DNA from: JAJKIP01 sp040509055
GTDB taxonomy: Bacteria > Bacteroidota > Bacteroidia > Chitinophagales > Chitinophagaceae
NCBI GenBank assembly: GCA_040509055.1
Contig: JBEVLT010000268.1
Location: 1 to 26,158, forward strand
Direction of reading: 5' to 3'
DNA length: 26,158 nt
Part shown: positions 17,477 to 24,123 of the stretch, piece by piece
Layout of the letters: each line of letters starts with the position of its first letter
How positions within the stretch are numbered: the first letter of the stretch is position 1
Position numbers and translations under genes: made by a program
Notes under the pieces: model-generated
The model's database searches: none
Seen by the model: only the letters and a program-made list of their open reading frames with translations
What the model was told of the DNA's origin: nothing

Positions 17477-18148
17477 ATGCCTTCTTTTGTACCGTATCAT
17501 ATCGGCGACGAGCAACTGATCCTGACCGGCGAGCGCACCCTCTTCTGGGAAAGCCAGCGCACCCTGGTAATCGCCGACCTGCACGTGGGCAAAACAGGAC
17601 ATTTCCGCAAGGAAGGCATCAACATTCCGCAATCCGTGTACAAAGACGACCTGCACCGGCTGCTGGCACAGCTGCTTTTTTTCAGGGCGGAAAAACTGGT
17701 GATCGCCGGCGACCTTACCCACAGCGTGGAAAACAGCGAGATGGACCTCTTCAAAAAATGGCGGCATGATTTCCCCTCGCTGGAGGTGCACCTGGCAAAG
17801 GGCAATCATGATATCCTGAAAGAAGATTGGTATAAAAAAGCAGGCATCATCGTGCATCATGAACCGTTGTCCGTCGGACCCTTCCTGTTCGTGCATGATA
17901 TCACCGATTGGAAAGACGACCGGCCTGCGGAACAGTATATCTTTTCCGGGCATGTGCACCCGGCCGTATCGATGGCGGGCAAAGCCAAACAATCGCTGCG
18001 GCTGCCCTGCTTTTACTTCACCAAACAGTATTGCATCCTGCCGGCCTTCAGCCGGTTCACCGGCGGTTACCGGGTAATGCCACGCAAAGGGGATAATGTG
18101 TTTGCCATTGCAGGAAAAGAGATCCTTTCGTTTCGTGATCTGCAATAG
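17477..18148 (+). CDS. pdeM: ligase-associated DNA endonuclease/phosphodiesterase (PdeM/MPE)
   Basis: Calcineurin-like metallophosphoesterase, 223 aa, the MPE member of the LIG-EXO-MPE-LHR repair set; characterised relatives are manganese-dependent DNA phosphodiesterases/endonucleases. The metal-site motifs appear in order: DLHVGKTGHF (about residues 34-43), GDLTHS, GNHDIL and SGHVHPAV. All expected Asp, Asn and His ligands are present. It lies 404 bp beyond the helicase gene, on the same strand, with its own TAnnTTTG box, so expression may be partly independent. It ends head-to-head with the convergent XRE-S24 gene, the two separated by a strong hairpin terminator. ATG 17477 gives the family-typical start shortly before the first motif. 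Confidence 0.9.
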   Translation: MPSFVPYHIGDEQLILTGERTLFWESQRTLVIADLHVGKTGHFRKEGINIPQSVYKDDLHRLLAQLLFFRAEKLVIAGDLTHSVENSEMDLFKKWRHDFPSLEVHLAKGNHDILKEDWYKKAGIIVHHEPLSVGPFLFVHDITDWKDDRPAEQYIFSGHVHPAVSMAGKAKQSLRLPCFYFTKQYCILPAFSRFTGGYRVMPRKGDNVFAIAGKEILSFRDLQ

Positions 18149-18159
18149 TGCAGGGCCAT

Positions 18160-18197
18160 AAAAAAGCCAGCCGGTAACCTCTGGCTCCCGGCTGGCT
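18160..18197 (-). terminator. intrinsic terminator between convergent pdeM and XRE-S24 genes
   Basis: AGCCAGCCGG (18165-18174) and CCGGCTGGCT (18188-18197) form a perfect 10-bp stem with a 13-nt loop. On the minus strand the stem is followed by a run of six T (complement of A18160-18165), a good intrinsic terminator for the regulator gene. On the plus strand the following sequence, with TTCGTTTT, is a weaker T-tract but may also stop pdeM transcription. Confidence 0.8.
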
Positions 18198-18218
18198 GCT
18201 GTTCGTTTTCAAAAGGGA

Positions 18219-18968
18219 TCAATTCATTTTCTTCTTCAGCGAAGTCACCTGGTCCTGCAGGTCGCTTACGATATTGCTGAGCTGCCCTACATCCCAGCGC
18301 TGCTGCTGGCTGGCCTTGGAGATGACCATCTGCGCCTGCCAGACTTCCAGTATATCTTCTTCGTTGATCGTATAAGGATGGTAAACGGGGTTGTCGCTCA
18401 CCAGCGTCAGCTTGTTCCTGGCGCGGTTGCTTCGCTGTATGCGTTTGTACACAATCCCTTCGTTGCGCGACACGACAATGCAGGGCATGTTATTCTTCAT
18501 GTCATCCACGCTGTCTATTTTTTCGCCTACGATCACGGAGCCGCTTGGTGTGGGCAGCATGGAGTCGCCGATGATCTCGAAAGCCCGGTAATTGCCCCCG
18601 GTCAGCATCGGCAGCGTGAAGGTGTTCAGCTCGTCCACAAACTCAGGATCGGCATAGCCAGTCAGGTACCCGGCTGCCGCCTTGACCGGTACAAACGGAA
18701 TATCGGTGCGGCCGGTAACCAGCTTCATGGCCCGGCGCTTCGCCAGGTAATTGCTTTTGTTATCGCTCAGGTCGGTCCGCAATATTTCGTCCAGCGTGAG
18801 CTTGAACATATCGCAAACCACTTCCAGCACATCGATCCGGGGCTCAGCCCGCTCTTCTTCGTATGCACCGAGCAGCGAACGTTTGATGCCGAGCTTCTGT
18901 GCAAATTCTTCCTGCGTCCATCCCCGCAGCTTGCGGAGGTATTTCAGGTTTTGATTGGAAATTGCCAT
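18219..18968 (-). CDS. XRE-family regulator with S24 (LexA/CI-like) protease domain
   Basis: 249-aa transcription regulator. Residues about 5-62 are an XRE helix-turn-helix (LRKLRGWTQEEFAQKLG, then the recognition helix near KRSLLGAYEEER). A linker leads to AAAGY, where Ala99-Gly100 matches the Ala-Gly autocleavage bond of LexA/CI proteins. The S24 domain has the catalytic dyad: Ser136 in IGDSMLP and Lys175 in VYKRI. Self-cleavage or damage-induced inactivation is therefore chemically possible, though not shown. After the S24 fold, residues about 226-248 form a short amphipathic coiled coil ending in KKKMN, unusual for LexA, which ends with the protease domain. It is convergent with pdeM and divergent from surE. 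Targets are unknown; its own promoter region carries a possible operator. Confidence 0.9.
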   Translation of the reverse strand: MAISNQNLKYLRKLRGWTQEEFAQKLGIKRSLLGAYEEERAEPRIDVLEVVCDMFKLTLDEILRTDLSDNKSNYLAKRRAMKLVTGRTDIPFVPVKAAAGYLTGYADPEFVDELNTFTLPMLTGGNYRAFEIIGDSMLPTPSGSVIVGEKIDSVDDMKNNMPCIVVSRNEGIVYKRIQRSNRARNKLTLVSDNPVYHPYTINEEDILEVWQAQMVISKASQQQRWDVGQLSNIVSDLQDQVTSLKKKMN

Positions 18969-18971
18969 ACC

Positions 18972-19000
18972 CTAATAAGTTTAGCACGCAAAATACTAAA
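18972..19000. promoter_or_regulatory. candidate operator of the XRE-S24 regulator
   Basis: Just upstream of the regulator start there are three alternating half-sites: CTAA (18972-18975), TTTAG (18980-18984) and CTAAA (18996-19000). TTTAG and CTAAA are perfect inverse arms 11 bp apart, giving a 21-bp dyad of the size bound by CI/LexA-type dimers. It overlaps the AT-rich stretch expected to contain the regulator promoter, consistent with autorepression. This is pattern evidence only. Confidence 0.35.
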
Positions 19001-19081
19001 AAATTTATCAAAAGCAAATAAATGCGCTGTTTTTTCTGATTCCATTATAAAAAATCCCCGCCGATACCGCGAAAAATACGT

Positions 19082-19089
19082 GACTTTTG
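19082..19089 (+). promoter_or_regulatory. -7-like element directly before surE
   Basis: GACTTTTG matches TAnnTTTG at all but the first base and ends 7 bp before the surE ATG, again implying a nearly leaderless mRNA. No Shine-Dalgarno is visible. Confidence 0.35.
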
Positions 19090-19096
19090 CACCGTT

Positions 19097-19939
19097 ATGG
19101 CAGTAAAGAAAGCAGCGAAGAAGAACAAACCGGCAGCAAAGAAAAAAGCGGCCCCTAAACCCAGGGTGACAAAGGAAAAGCCGGTGATCCTCGTGGTGAA
19201 CGACGACGGGGTAACGGCGCCCGGCATCATGAACCTGGTAGAGGCCGTGAAAGACCTGGGAAAGATCGTCGTGGTAGCGCCGGATAAACCGCAATCGGGT
19301 ATGGGACATGCCATCACCATCGGCCAGCCCCTGCGCCTGCACAAGGTGACCAGCTTTGGCGATATCGAAGCCTATTCGTGTACCGGCACGCCCGTGGATT
19401 GCGTGAAGCTGGCCGTGGACAAGGTGCTGCACCGCAAACCGGACCTTTGCCTGAGCGGCATCAACCATGGCGCCAACCATAGCATCAACGTTATTTATTC
19501 CGGTACCATGTCTGCCGCCGTGGAAGCAGCTATCGAAAGCATTCCCTCGGCCGGCTTCTCCCTGCTGGACTACAGCATCGAAGCCGATTTTTCCGGGTCA
19601 CGGAAATATGCACGGCTCATCGTGGAAAAAATGCTGTCGACCAAAATGGACAAGCACACCGTGCTGAACGTAAACATTCCACAGCTGCCGCCCGATCTAC
19701 TGAAAGGATTGAAGATCTGCCGGCAGGCTTATGCGAAATACGAAGAAGACTTTATCGAACGGCAGGACCCCAACGGCCGGCTGTACTACTGGCTCACCGG
19801 CGAGTTCGTGAACTTCGACAAAGGAAAAGATACCGATGTGTGGGCGCTCAACAACGGTTTTGTGAGCGTGGTACCCGTGCAGTTTGACCTGACCCACTAT
19901 GCGCAACAAGCGAAACTGCAAAAACTCTGGCAAAAATGA
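19097..19939 (+). CDS. surE: 5'/3'-nucleotidase SurE with lysine-rich N-terminal tail
   Basis: Metal-dependent survival protein SurE, dephosphorylating nucleoside monophosphates (and short polyphosphate in some species) in the cytoplasm. The catalytic domain begins with PVILVVNDDG (Asp36, Asp37 ligands), then APDKPQSGMGHAIT, SCTGTPVDCVKLA and SGINHGANHSINVIYSGTMSAA, all diagnostic. At 280 aa it is slightly long because of residues 1-28, which contain 11 Lys, many Ala and several Pro, resembling histone H1-like tails; ordinary SurE starts close to the PVILV strand. There is no internal ATG between the tail and the active site, and the -7-like box sits directly before this ATG, so the tail is probably translated. 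It overlaps the next gene by 4 bp (ATGA), beginning a three-gene operon. Confidence 0.95.
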   Translation: MAVKKAAKKNKPAAKKKAAPKPRVTKEKPVILVVNDDGVTAPGIMNLVEAVKDLGKIVVVAPDKPQSGMGHAITIGQPLRLHKVTSFGDIEAYSCTGTPVDCVKLAVDKVLHRKPDLCLSGINHGANHSINVIYSGTMSAAVEAAIESIPSAGFSLLDYSIEADFSGSRKYARLIVEKMLSTKMDKHTVLNVNIPQLPPDLLKGLKICRQAYAKYEEDFIERQDPNGRLYYWLTGEFVNFDKGKDTDVWALNNGFVSVVPVQFDLTHYAQQAKLQKLWQK

Positions 19940-20232
19940 TCCTGAAAAAAGACAGCCTGAAACTGGGGTTGATCCTGGGACTTATCGGCCCGATACTGGG
20001 GCTGGTGGTTATTTATTTTATTAAATTTTCAGGTATCGGGTTCGGCGACTTTCTCGACGAATTCATCCACAACAACCGGCTGATCACCTCCATCGGTTCC
20101 CTGGCGCTGCTGGCCAACGCCGTGGTCTTCGCCATCTATGTCAATGCCAACAAGTACAATACGTTCAAAGGCATTTTCCTGGTCACGCTCATTTACGGGA
20201 TCGCTATCCTGGTGCTGAAAATCACCAACTAA
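19936..20232 (+). CDS. small three-helix membrane protein between surE and lpxB
   Basis: 98-aa hydrophobic protein of unknown function. Three predicted membrane segments lie at about residues 8-31 (rich in Gly, Leu and Ile), 49-71 and 76-96, with a short acidic loop (GDFLDEF) after the first. The ATG shares the ATGA overlap with the surE stop, and lpxB starts 17 bases after its stop, so it is embedded and translationally coupled in an operon. The position suggests an envelope or lipid A-related accessory role, but that is guilt by association. I do not recognise a named family. Codon use is like its neighbours, and both overlaps support a real gene. Confidence 0.8.
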   Translation: MILKKDSLKLGLILGLIGPILGLVVIYFIKFSGIGFGDFLDEFIHNNRLITSIGSLALLANAVVFAIYVNANKYNTFKGIFLVTLIYGIAILVLKITN

Positions 20233-20248
20233 ATCATTCGCCCCGGCC

Positions 20249-21424
20249 ATGAAATACTACATCATTGCAGGCGAGGCATCGGGCGATCTGCATGGCAGCA
20301 ACCTGATCAAAGAATTAAGGAAGCTGGATGCAGCCGCGGCCATTCGCTGCTGGGGCGGTGATAAAATGCAGGCAGCCGGCGGCGAACTGGTAAAGCATTA
20401 CCGCGACCTGGCGTTTATGGGTTTTACCGAAGTGCTGATGAACCTGCGCACCATCCTGCGCAACCTGAGATACTGCAAGGAAGACATCCTGCGCAACCAG
20501 CCCGATGCGCTGATCCTGATCGACTATCCCGGCTTCAACCTGCGCATCGCCAAATGGGCCAGAGAGCAGGGACTGAAAGTGATCTACTACATCAGCCCGC
20601 AGGTATGGGCCTGGAAGGAGAACCGTGTACGGATGATGAAGGAATGCATCGACAAGATGATCGTCATCCTGCCCTTTGAAAAAGACTATTTCAAAAACAA
20701 GTGGAACTGGGAGGTGGAATACGTGGGGCATCCGCTGGTGGAAGTGATTGAGGGAACGAAGTCGGAGGGGGGAAGTAGGAAGCCAGAAGCCGGAAGTCGG
20801 AAGTCAGACCCTGATAATCAGAGTGAGGGCCAAAGGTTGAATAAACCAGTAGTGGCTTTATTGCCAGGGAGCAGGAAGCAGGAGATACTGAAGAAGCTTC
20901 CGATTATGCTGGAAGTCAGTAAGTCATTCCAGGATCACCAGTTTATCGTGGCCAGGGCGCCGGGCGTGGAAGATGCGTTTTATGCAGACCTGCTGCAACC
21001 TTATGCAAATGTATCGGCGGTATCGGGCAAAACTTACGACCTGCTGGTGAAGGCAAAGGCGGCGCTCGTTACCTCCGGTACCGCTACGCTGGAAACGGCG
21101 CTGTTTGGTGTGCCTGAAGTGGTATGCTACAAAGGATCACCCATCTCCTACCAGATCGCCAAAAGGGTGATCAAAGTAAAATATATTTCACTGGTGAACC
21201 TGATCATGGACCGGCTGGTGGTGAAGGAGCTGATCCAGCATGAACTGACGCCGCAAAACCTGGAACGGGAACTGAAGCAACTCCTCTATAATGAGCAACG
21301 AATAGCACAGCTGAAAAAAGACTACGCAGCGCTGCAGCAATTGCTGGGCAAGGGCGGACATGCTTCGGCGAAGGCGGCCCGGTCAATTGTGAACTTCCTC
21401 GGCGGGTCTACCGCAGCAGTTTAA
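20249..21424 (+). CDS. lpxB: lipid-A-disaccharide synthase
   Basis: GT19 glycosyltransferase joining UDP-2,3-diacylglucosamine and lipid X to form the lipid A disaccharide, at the inner membrane. 391 aa. Motifs: YYIIAGEASGDLHGS at the N-terminus, FMGFTEVL, IDYPGFNLRIAKWA, YYISPQVWAWKENR, VGHPLVEV, ALLPGSRKQEI and the C-terminal TSGTATLETALFGVPEVVCYK. The reading frame is intact. Between VGHPL and LLPGSR there is an unusual hydrophilic stretch rich in Ser, Lys, Gly and Glu (about residues 168-190), encoded by a 7-bp tandem repeat and longer than the equivalent linker in Bacteroides or E. coli LpxB as I recall them. It is the last gene of the surE operon; its final 17 bp overlap the 3' end of a minus-strand gene. 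Confidence 0.95.
   Translation: MKYYIIAGEASGDLHGSNLIKELRKLDAAAAIRCWGGDKMQAAGGELVKHYRDLAFMGFTEVLMNLRTILRNLRYCKEDILRNQPDALILIDYPGFNLRIAKWAREQGLKVIYYISPQVWAWKENRVRMMKECIDKMIVILPFEKDYFKNKWNWEVEYVGHPLVEVIEGTKSEGGSRKPEAGSRKSDPDNQSEGQRLNKPVVALLPGSRKQEILKKLPIMLEVSKSFQDHQFIVARAPGVEDAFYADLLQPYANVSAVSGKTYDLLVKAKAALVTSGTATLETALFGVPEVVCYKGSPISYQIAKRVIKVKYISLVNLIMDRLVVKELIQHELTPQNLERELKQLLYNEQRIAQLKKDYAALQQLLGKGGHASAKAARSIVNFLGGSTAAV
20758..20806 (+). repeat. heptanucleotide tandem repeat inside lpxB
   Basis: Seven uninterrupted 7-bp units: GAAGTCG, GAGGGGG, GAAGTAG, GAAGCCA, GAAGCCG, GAAGTCG, GAAGTCA (consensus GAAGYCR). Three units equal 21 bp, so the frame is kept and the protein shows a 7-residue period (GSRKPEA then GSRKSDP). 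It lies at the linker between the two Rossmann-like lobes of LpxB. The same motif family appears, in opposed arrays, in the helicase gene at 15105-15174. Confidence 0.8.
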
Positions 21425-21569
21425 TCGCCAGGATAATGAGACAGAGAATAAAAAGCAGCAGGCTGATGCGGTTGATGCCATGCATATAGCCGATCCACTG
21501 GCTTTTGGGGCGCGCAGGGTCTTTCTTTTTCAGGTAAAGGTATTCTGCCAGTTGTTTGAAGACTCCCAT
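21408..21569 (-). CDS. small single-helix membrane protein
   Basis: 53-aa protein starting MGVFKQLAEYLYLKKKDP, with a C-terminal membrane helix (RISLLLFILCLIILAIKLL) and a conserved-looking middle IGYMHGINRIS. It resembles small Bacteroidota-specific proteins of the type KKDP...MHGxNRIS-TM (possibly DUF6728; assignment from memory). ATG 21567-21569 is preferred over an upstream start at 21641 that would overlap the ABC transporter gene and add 24 residues of unrelated character. It starts 49 bp after the ABC exporter stop on the same strand, so cotranscription is likely. Its stop codon lies inside lpxB: the two genes converge and overlap by 17 bp. Confidence 0.7.
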   Translation of the reverse strand: MGVFKQLAEYLYLKKKDPARPKSQWIGYMHGINRISLLLFILCLIILAIKLLR

Positions 21570-21618
21570 GGTTCTCTGTTTATGCACATGCATAAAATCT
21601 GTCGGTAAAGCTACACCA

Positions 21619-23412
21619 TTATCCCGGGTTGTCCGTCGCATCCTGCTTGTCCGGCATAGCCGGCACTATACTTCTCCGCTCCCCTACCTGCTGCCGCCAC
21701 ATGGCATAATACAGCCCTTTTTGCTCCAGCAGCTCATCATGTGTGCCTGTTTCTGAGATACGTCCTTTTTCCAGCACATAGATCACCCCGGCATGCATGA
21801 TGGTGGACAGGCGGTGCGCGATCAGGATGGTAATTTGTTCGTGACTCCGCGATACCTCGCGGATAGTGGTGGTAATATCATCCTCGGTGAGCGAGTCGAG
21901 CGCCGAGGTAGCCTCGTCGAAGATCAATAGCCGCGGATGGCGCAGGAGCGCACGGGCAATGGAGATGCGTTGCTTCTCCCCGCCGGAGAGCTTCATGCCG
22001 CCTTCGCCCAGCACGGTATTGATGCCTTTGGCCGAACGCGTCAGCAAGCCTGTACACGACGCCTTCTGCAGTGCATCGATGATCTCCGCATCCGTGGCAT
22101 CGGGTTTTACAAACAACAGGTTTTCGCGGATGGTGCCGGCAAAGAGCTGTGTATCCTGCGTCACAAACCCGATCTGCCGACGCATCTCGTTGTAACGGAT
22201 CTGGCCTGCATCCACATCGTTGAAGTAAATATGACCGGACACGGGCCTGTACAGCCCCACCAGCAATTTCACCAGCGTAGACTTGCCCGAGCCGGAAGGA
22301 CCAACAAACGCGATGGTCTGTCCCTGCTCTGCCCGGAACGAGACGCCATCCATCGCATTGATGCCGGCTGTTTTGTGCCGGAATACCACATCTTCAAACC
22401 GGATGCTTTGCAGAGGGCCCGTTTCTACCGGCGTGTCGGGGCGCCGCTCGATGGGTTTGTGCATCAGCTGGTCGAAGTTGTGGATGGACGCTTCCACCTC
22501 CCGGTAGTTGAGAATGATATTGCCCAGGTCCTGCAAGGGACCGAAAATAGCCGTGGAGATAAACTGCATGGCGATCAGCTCGCCATTGCTCAGCACATTG
22601 CGGAAGATAAGCCAGAGCAGGATGAACAGGATAGACTGCTTCAGCAGGTTGAGAATAGTACCCTGCAGGAAGGAAAGCGTGCGCACCTGCCGGGTCTTTT
22701 TCATTTCCAGGTCATAGATCTTCTGCGTTTGCGTACGCAGGCGCCTGATCTCGGGAAAAGTGAGCCCCAGGCTTTTCACCAGCTCGATATTGCGCAGCGA
22801 CTCGGTGATAACGCCCGACAGGTAATTGGTTTCGCGGTTGATGGAGCGCTGCACCGTTTTTATTTTCTTGCTCAGCAGCCCGGTAAGCGATCCCAGCACC
22901 AGGATGCCGATCACGAACACCGGTACCAGCAGCCAGTTTTTGGTGAGCGAGTACCAGACCAGGAAGCCCATGCCGACCAGCGAGGAAAAAAGAATGTTGA
23001 TAAAGGAATTGACAAATTTTTCGGTATCGGTTTTTACTTTCTGCAGGATGGAAAGTGTTTCCCCGCTACGCTGCTCTTCAAACTCCTGGAAGGATAACCG
23101 CAGCGTTTGCTTCAGCCCGTCGTTGAAGATCTGCATGCCGAACCGTTGCACGGCCAGCCGGGTAAAATATTCCTGGAAAGCTTTGGCAATGCGCGCCGCC
23201 AGCGCAACCAGGATCGCGACCACCAGCCAGTACAAAGCGCCGTTTACCAGGTCCTGCTGCGGCAGGTGGTGCGGGTTGGTCGCATATTCATCAATGATTT
23301 TGCCAAGAATAATCGGGTCTACCAGGGTGAGCAGTTGCGCCGTGGCGGCCAGCAGCAGCGCCCAGATCACCCACGCCTGCTGTTGCCTTAAATAGCTCCA
23401 TAAAATCTTCAT
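21619..23412 (-). CDS. MsbA-type ABC exporter (fused permease and ATPase)
   Basis: Half-size ABC exporter, 597 aa, working as a homodimer or heterodimer in the inner membrane. The first 320 residues are a six-helix type I exporter membrane domain. The nucleotide-binding domain follows: Walker A GPSGSGKST with Lys377, Q-loop in IGFVTQDTQLF, signature LSGGEKQR at 475-482, Walker B LLIFDEATSAL with catalytic Glu, and H-loop IAHRLST. All are intact. The substrate cannot be read from sequence; the convergent lpxB next door makes lipid A or another lipid a reasonable guess, as for MsbA, but multidrug exporters look the same. ATG 23410-23412 is preferred to a TTG five codons upstream. The SDR gene ends 42 bp upstream on the same strand. 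Confidence 0.92.
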   Translation of the reverse strand: MKILWSYLRQQQAWVIWALLLAATAQLLTLVDPIILGKIIDEYATNPHHLPQQDLVNGALYWLVVAILVALAARIAKAFQEYFTRLAVQRFGMQIFNDGLKQTLRLSFQEFEEQRSGETLSILQKVKTDTEKFVNSFINILFSSLVGMGFLVWYSLTKNWLLVPVFVIGILVLGSLTGLLSKKIKTVQRSINRETNYLSGVITESLRNIELVKSLGLTFPEIRRLRTQTQKIYDLEMKKTRQVRTLSFLQGTILNLLKQSILFILLWLIFRNVLSNGELIAMQFISTAIFGPLQDLGNIILNYREVEASIHNFDQLMHKPIERRPDTPVETGPLQSIRFEDVVFRHKTAGINAMDGVSFRAEQGQTIAFVGPSGSGKSTLVKLLVGLYRPVSGHIYFNDVDAGQIRYNEMRRQIGFVTQDTQLFAGTIRENLLFVKPDATDAEIIDALQKASCTGLLTRSAKGINTVLGEGGMKLSGGEKQRISIARALLRHPRLLIFDEATSALDSLTEDDITTTIREVSRSHEQITILIAHRLSTIMHAGVIYVLEKGRISETGTHDELLEQKGLYYAMWRQQVGERRSIVPAMPDKQDATDNPG

Positions 23413-23454
23413 ACGCCTGGGCAACAAATACCATACCCGTAGGGAAACGAAGGA

Positions 23455-24123
23455 CTATACCGGGATCACCGTTTCCTGCACCGATCCGGCAGTGCTGTGC
23501 GACCAGATGATCTCTGCAATGGTTTCCGGTTTGGTCCAGCTATTGAAATCGGCATCCGGCATGGACTCGCGGTTCTGGGGCGTATCGATAGTGCCGGGTA
23601 CGATCACGCTGACAACGACATCACGGCCCTCTGCTTCTGCATTCATCAGCTCAGCCAGCCGGAACAGCAATGATTTGGCCAGCGCGTAAGCCACTACACC
23701 TTTCCCGTTCCTTGTATCCAGCCCCTGGCGCGAACCGACCAGGTAGATCCTGCCGCTGCCCTGCTGCAGCATCTGCAAAAAAACAGGGCGGGCAATGTTA
23801 TACGCGGTTTCGAAGTTCAGTTTATACTGGTCTGTCAGGCTGGCCGCCGTGGCATCTGCAAAGCCACCCATGGCAAACCCGCCTACAGCCAGCACCGCAG
23901 TGTCGATACGCCCATAGGTAGAAATAACCGAAGCTACCAGGTGTTCGGCACTGTCGGCTTCGGTCAGGTCGATCGCCGCCCGCTCATAATTGCCTTCCGT
24001 ATGTCCCGGCAATACGATCCTGCTACTCACCAGTCCCACTACATGATAACCTTCTGAAAGAAACTTGTTGACGACGGCCTGTCCAAGGTTGCCGGCTGCG
24101 CCGGTTACGAGTGCTGTTTTCAT
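23455..24123 (-). CDS. short-chain dehydrogenase/reductase
   Basis: Classical SDR oxidoreductase, 222 aa, NAD(P)-dependent. The Rossmann nucleotide motif TGAAGNLG is at residues 7-14, the catalytic Ser131 in LVGSRQG, and Tyr146 and Lys150 in the YALAK motif; PGTIDTP follows at 176-182. The NNAG motif is replaced by AVGGF. The substrate is unknown. Met at 24121-24123 directly precedes the first beta strand; upstream Met codons (24150, 24180) would add unstructured residues and are less likely. It is first in the minus-strand run SDR - ABC exporter - small membrane protein, and divergent from a flavin oxidoreductase gene, sharing a 173-bp control region; both neighbours are redox enzymes. Confidence 0.88.
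   Translation of the reverse strand: MKTALVTGAAGNLGQAVVNKFLSEGYHVVGLVSSRIVLPGHTEGNYERAAIDLTEADSAEHLVASVISTYGRIDTAVLAVGGFAMGGFADATAASLTDQYKLNFETAYNIARPVFLQMLQQGSGRIYLVGSRQGLDTRNGKGVVAYALAKSLLFRLAELMNAEAEGRDVVVSVIVPGTIDTPQNRESMPDADFNSWTKPETIAEIIWSHSTAGSVQETVIPV

Noticed and set aside
11822..18148. Novel anti-phage defence island
   Set aside because: The nuclease, ligase, helicase and phosphoesterase match the known ligase-associated DNA repair cluster, and no defence-type or mobile genes surround it.
20758..20806. CRISPR-like array
   Set aside because: Units are 7 bp without spacers; this is a short tandem repeat inside a coding sequence, and no cas gene is present.
20749..20830. Possible frameshift or sequencing error in lpxB at the odd linker
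   Set aside because: The frame is continuous, conserved motifs on both sides are in the same frame, and the odd residues are fully explained by the heptamer repeat.
23413..23427. TTG start five codons upstream for the ABC exporter
   Set aside because: The ATG at 23410-23412 starts the expected N-terminus; TTG is a rarer initiator and gains nothing.
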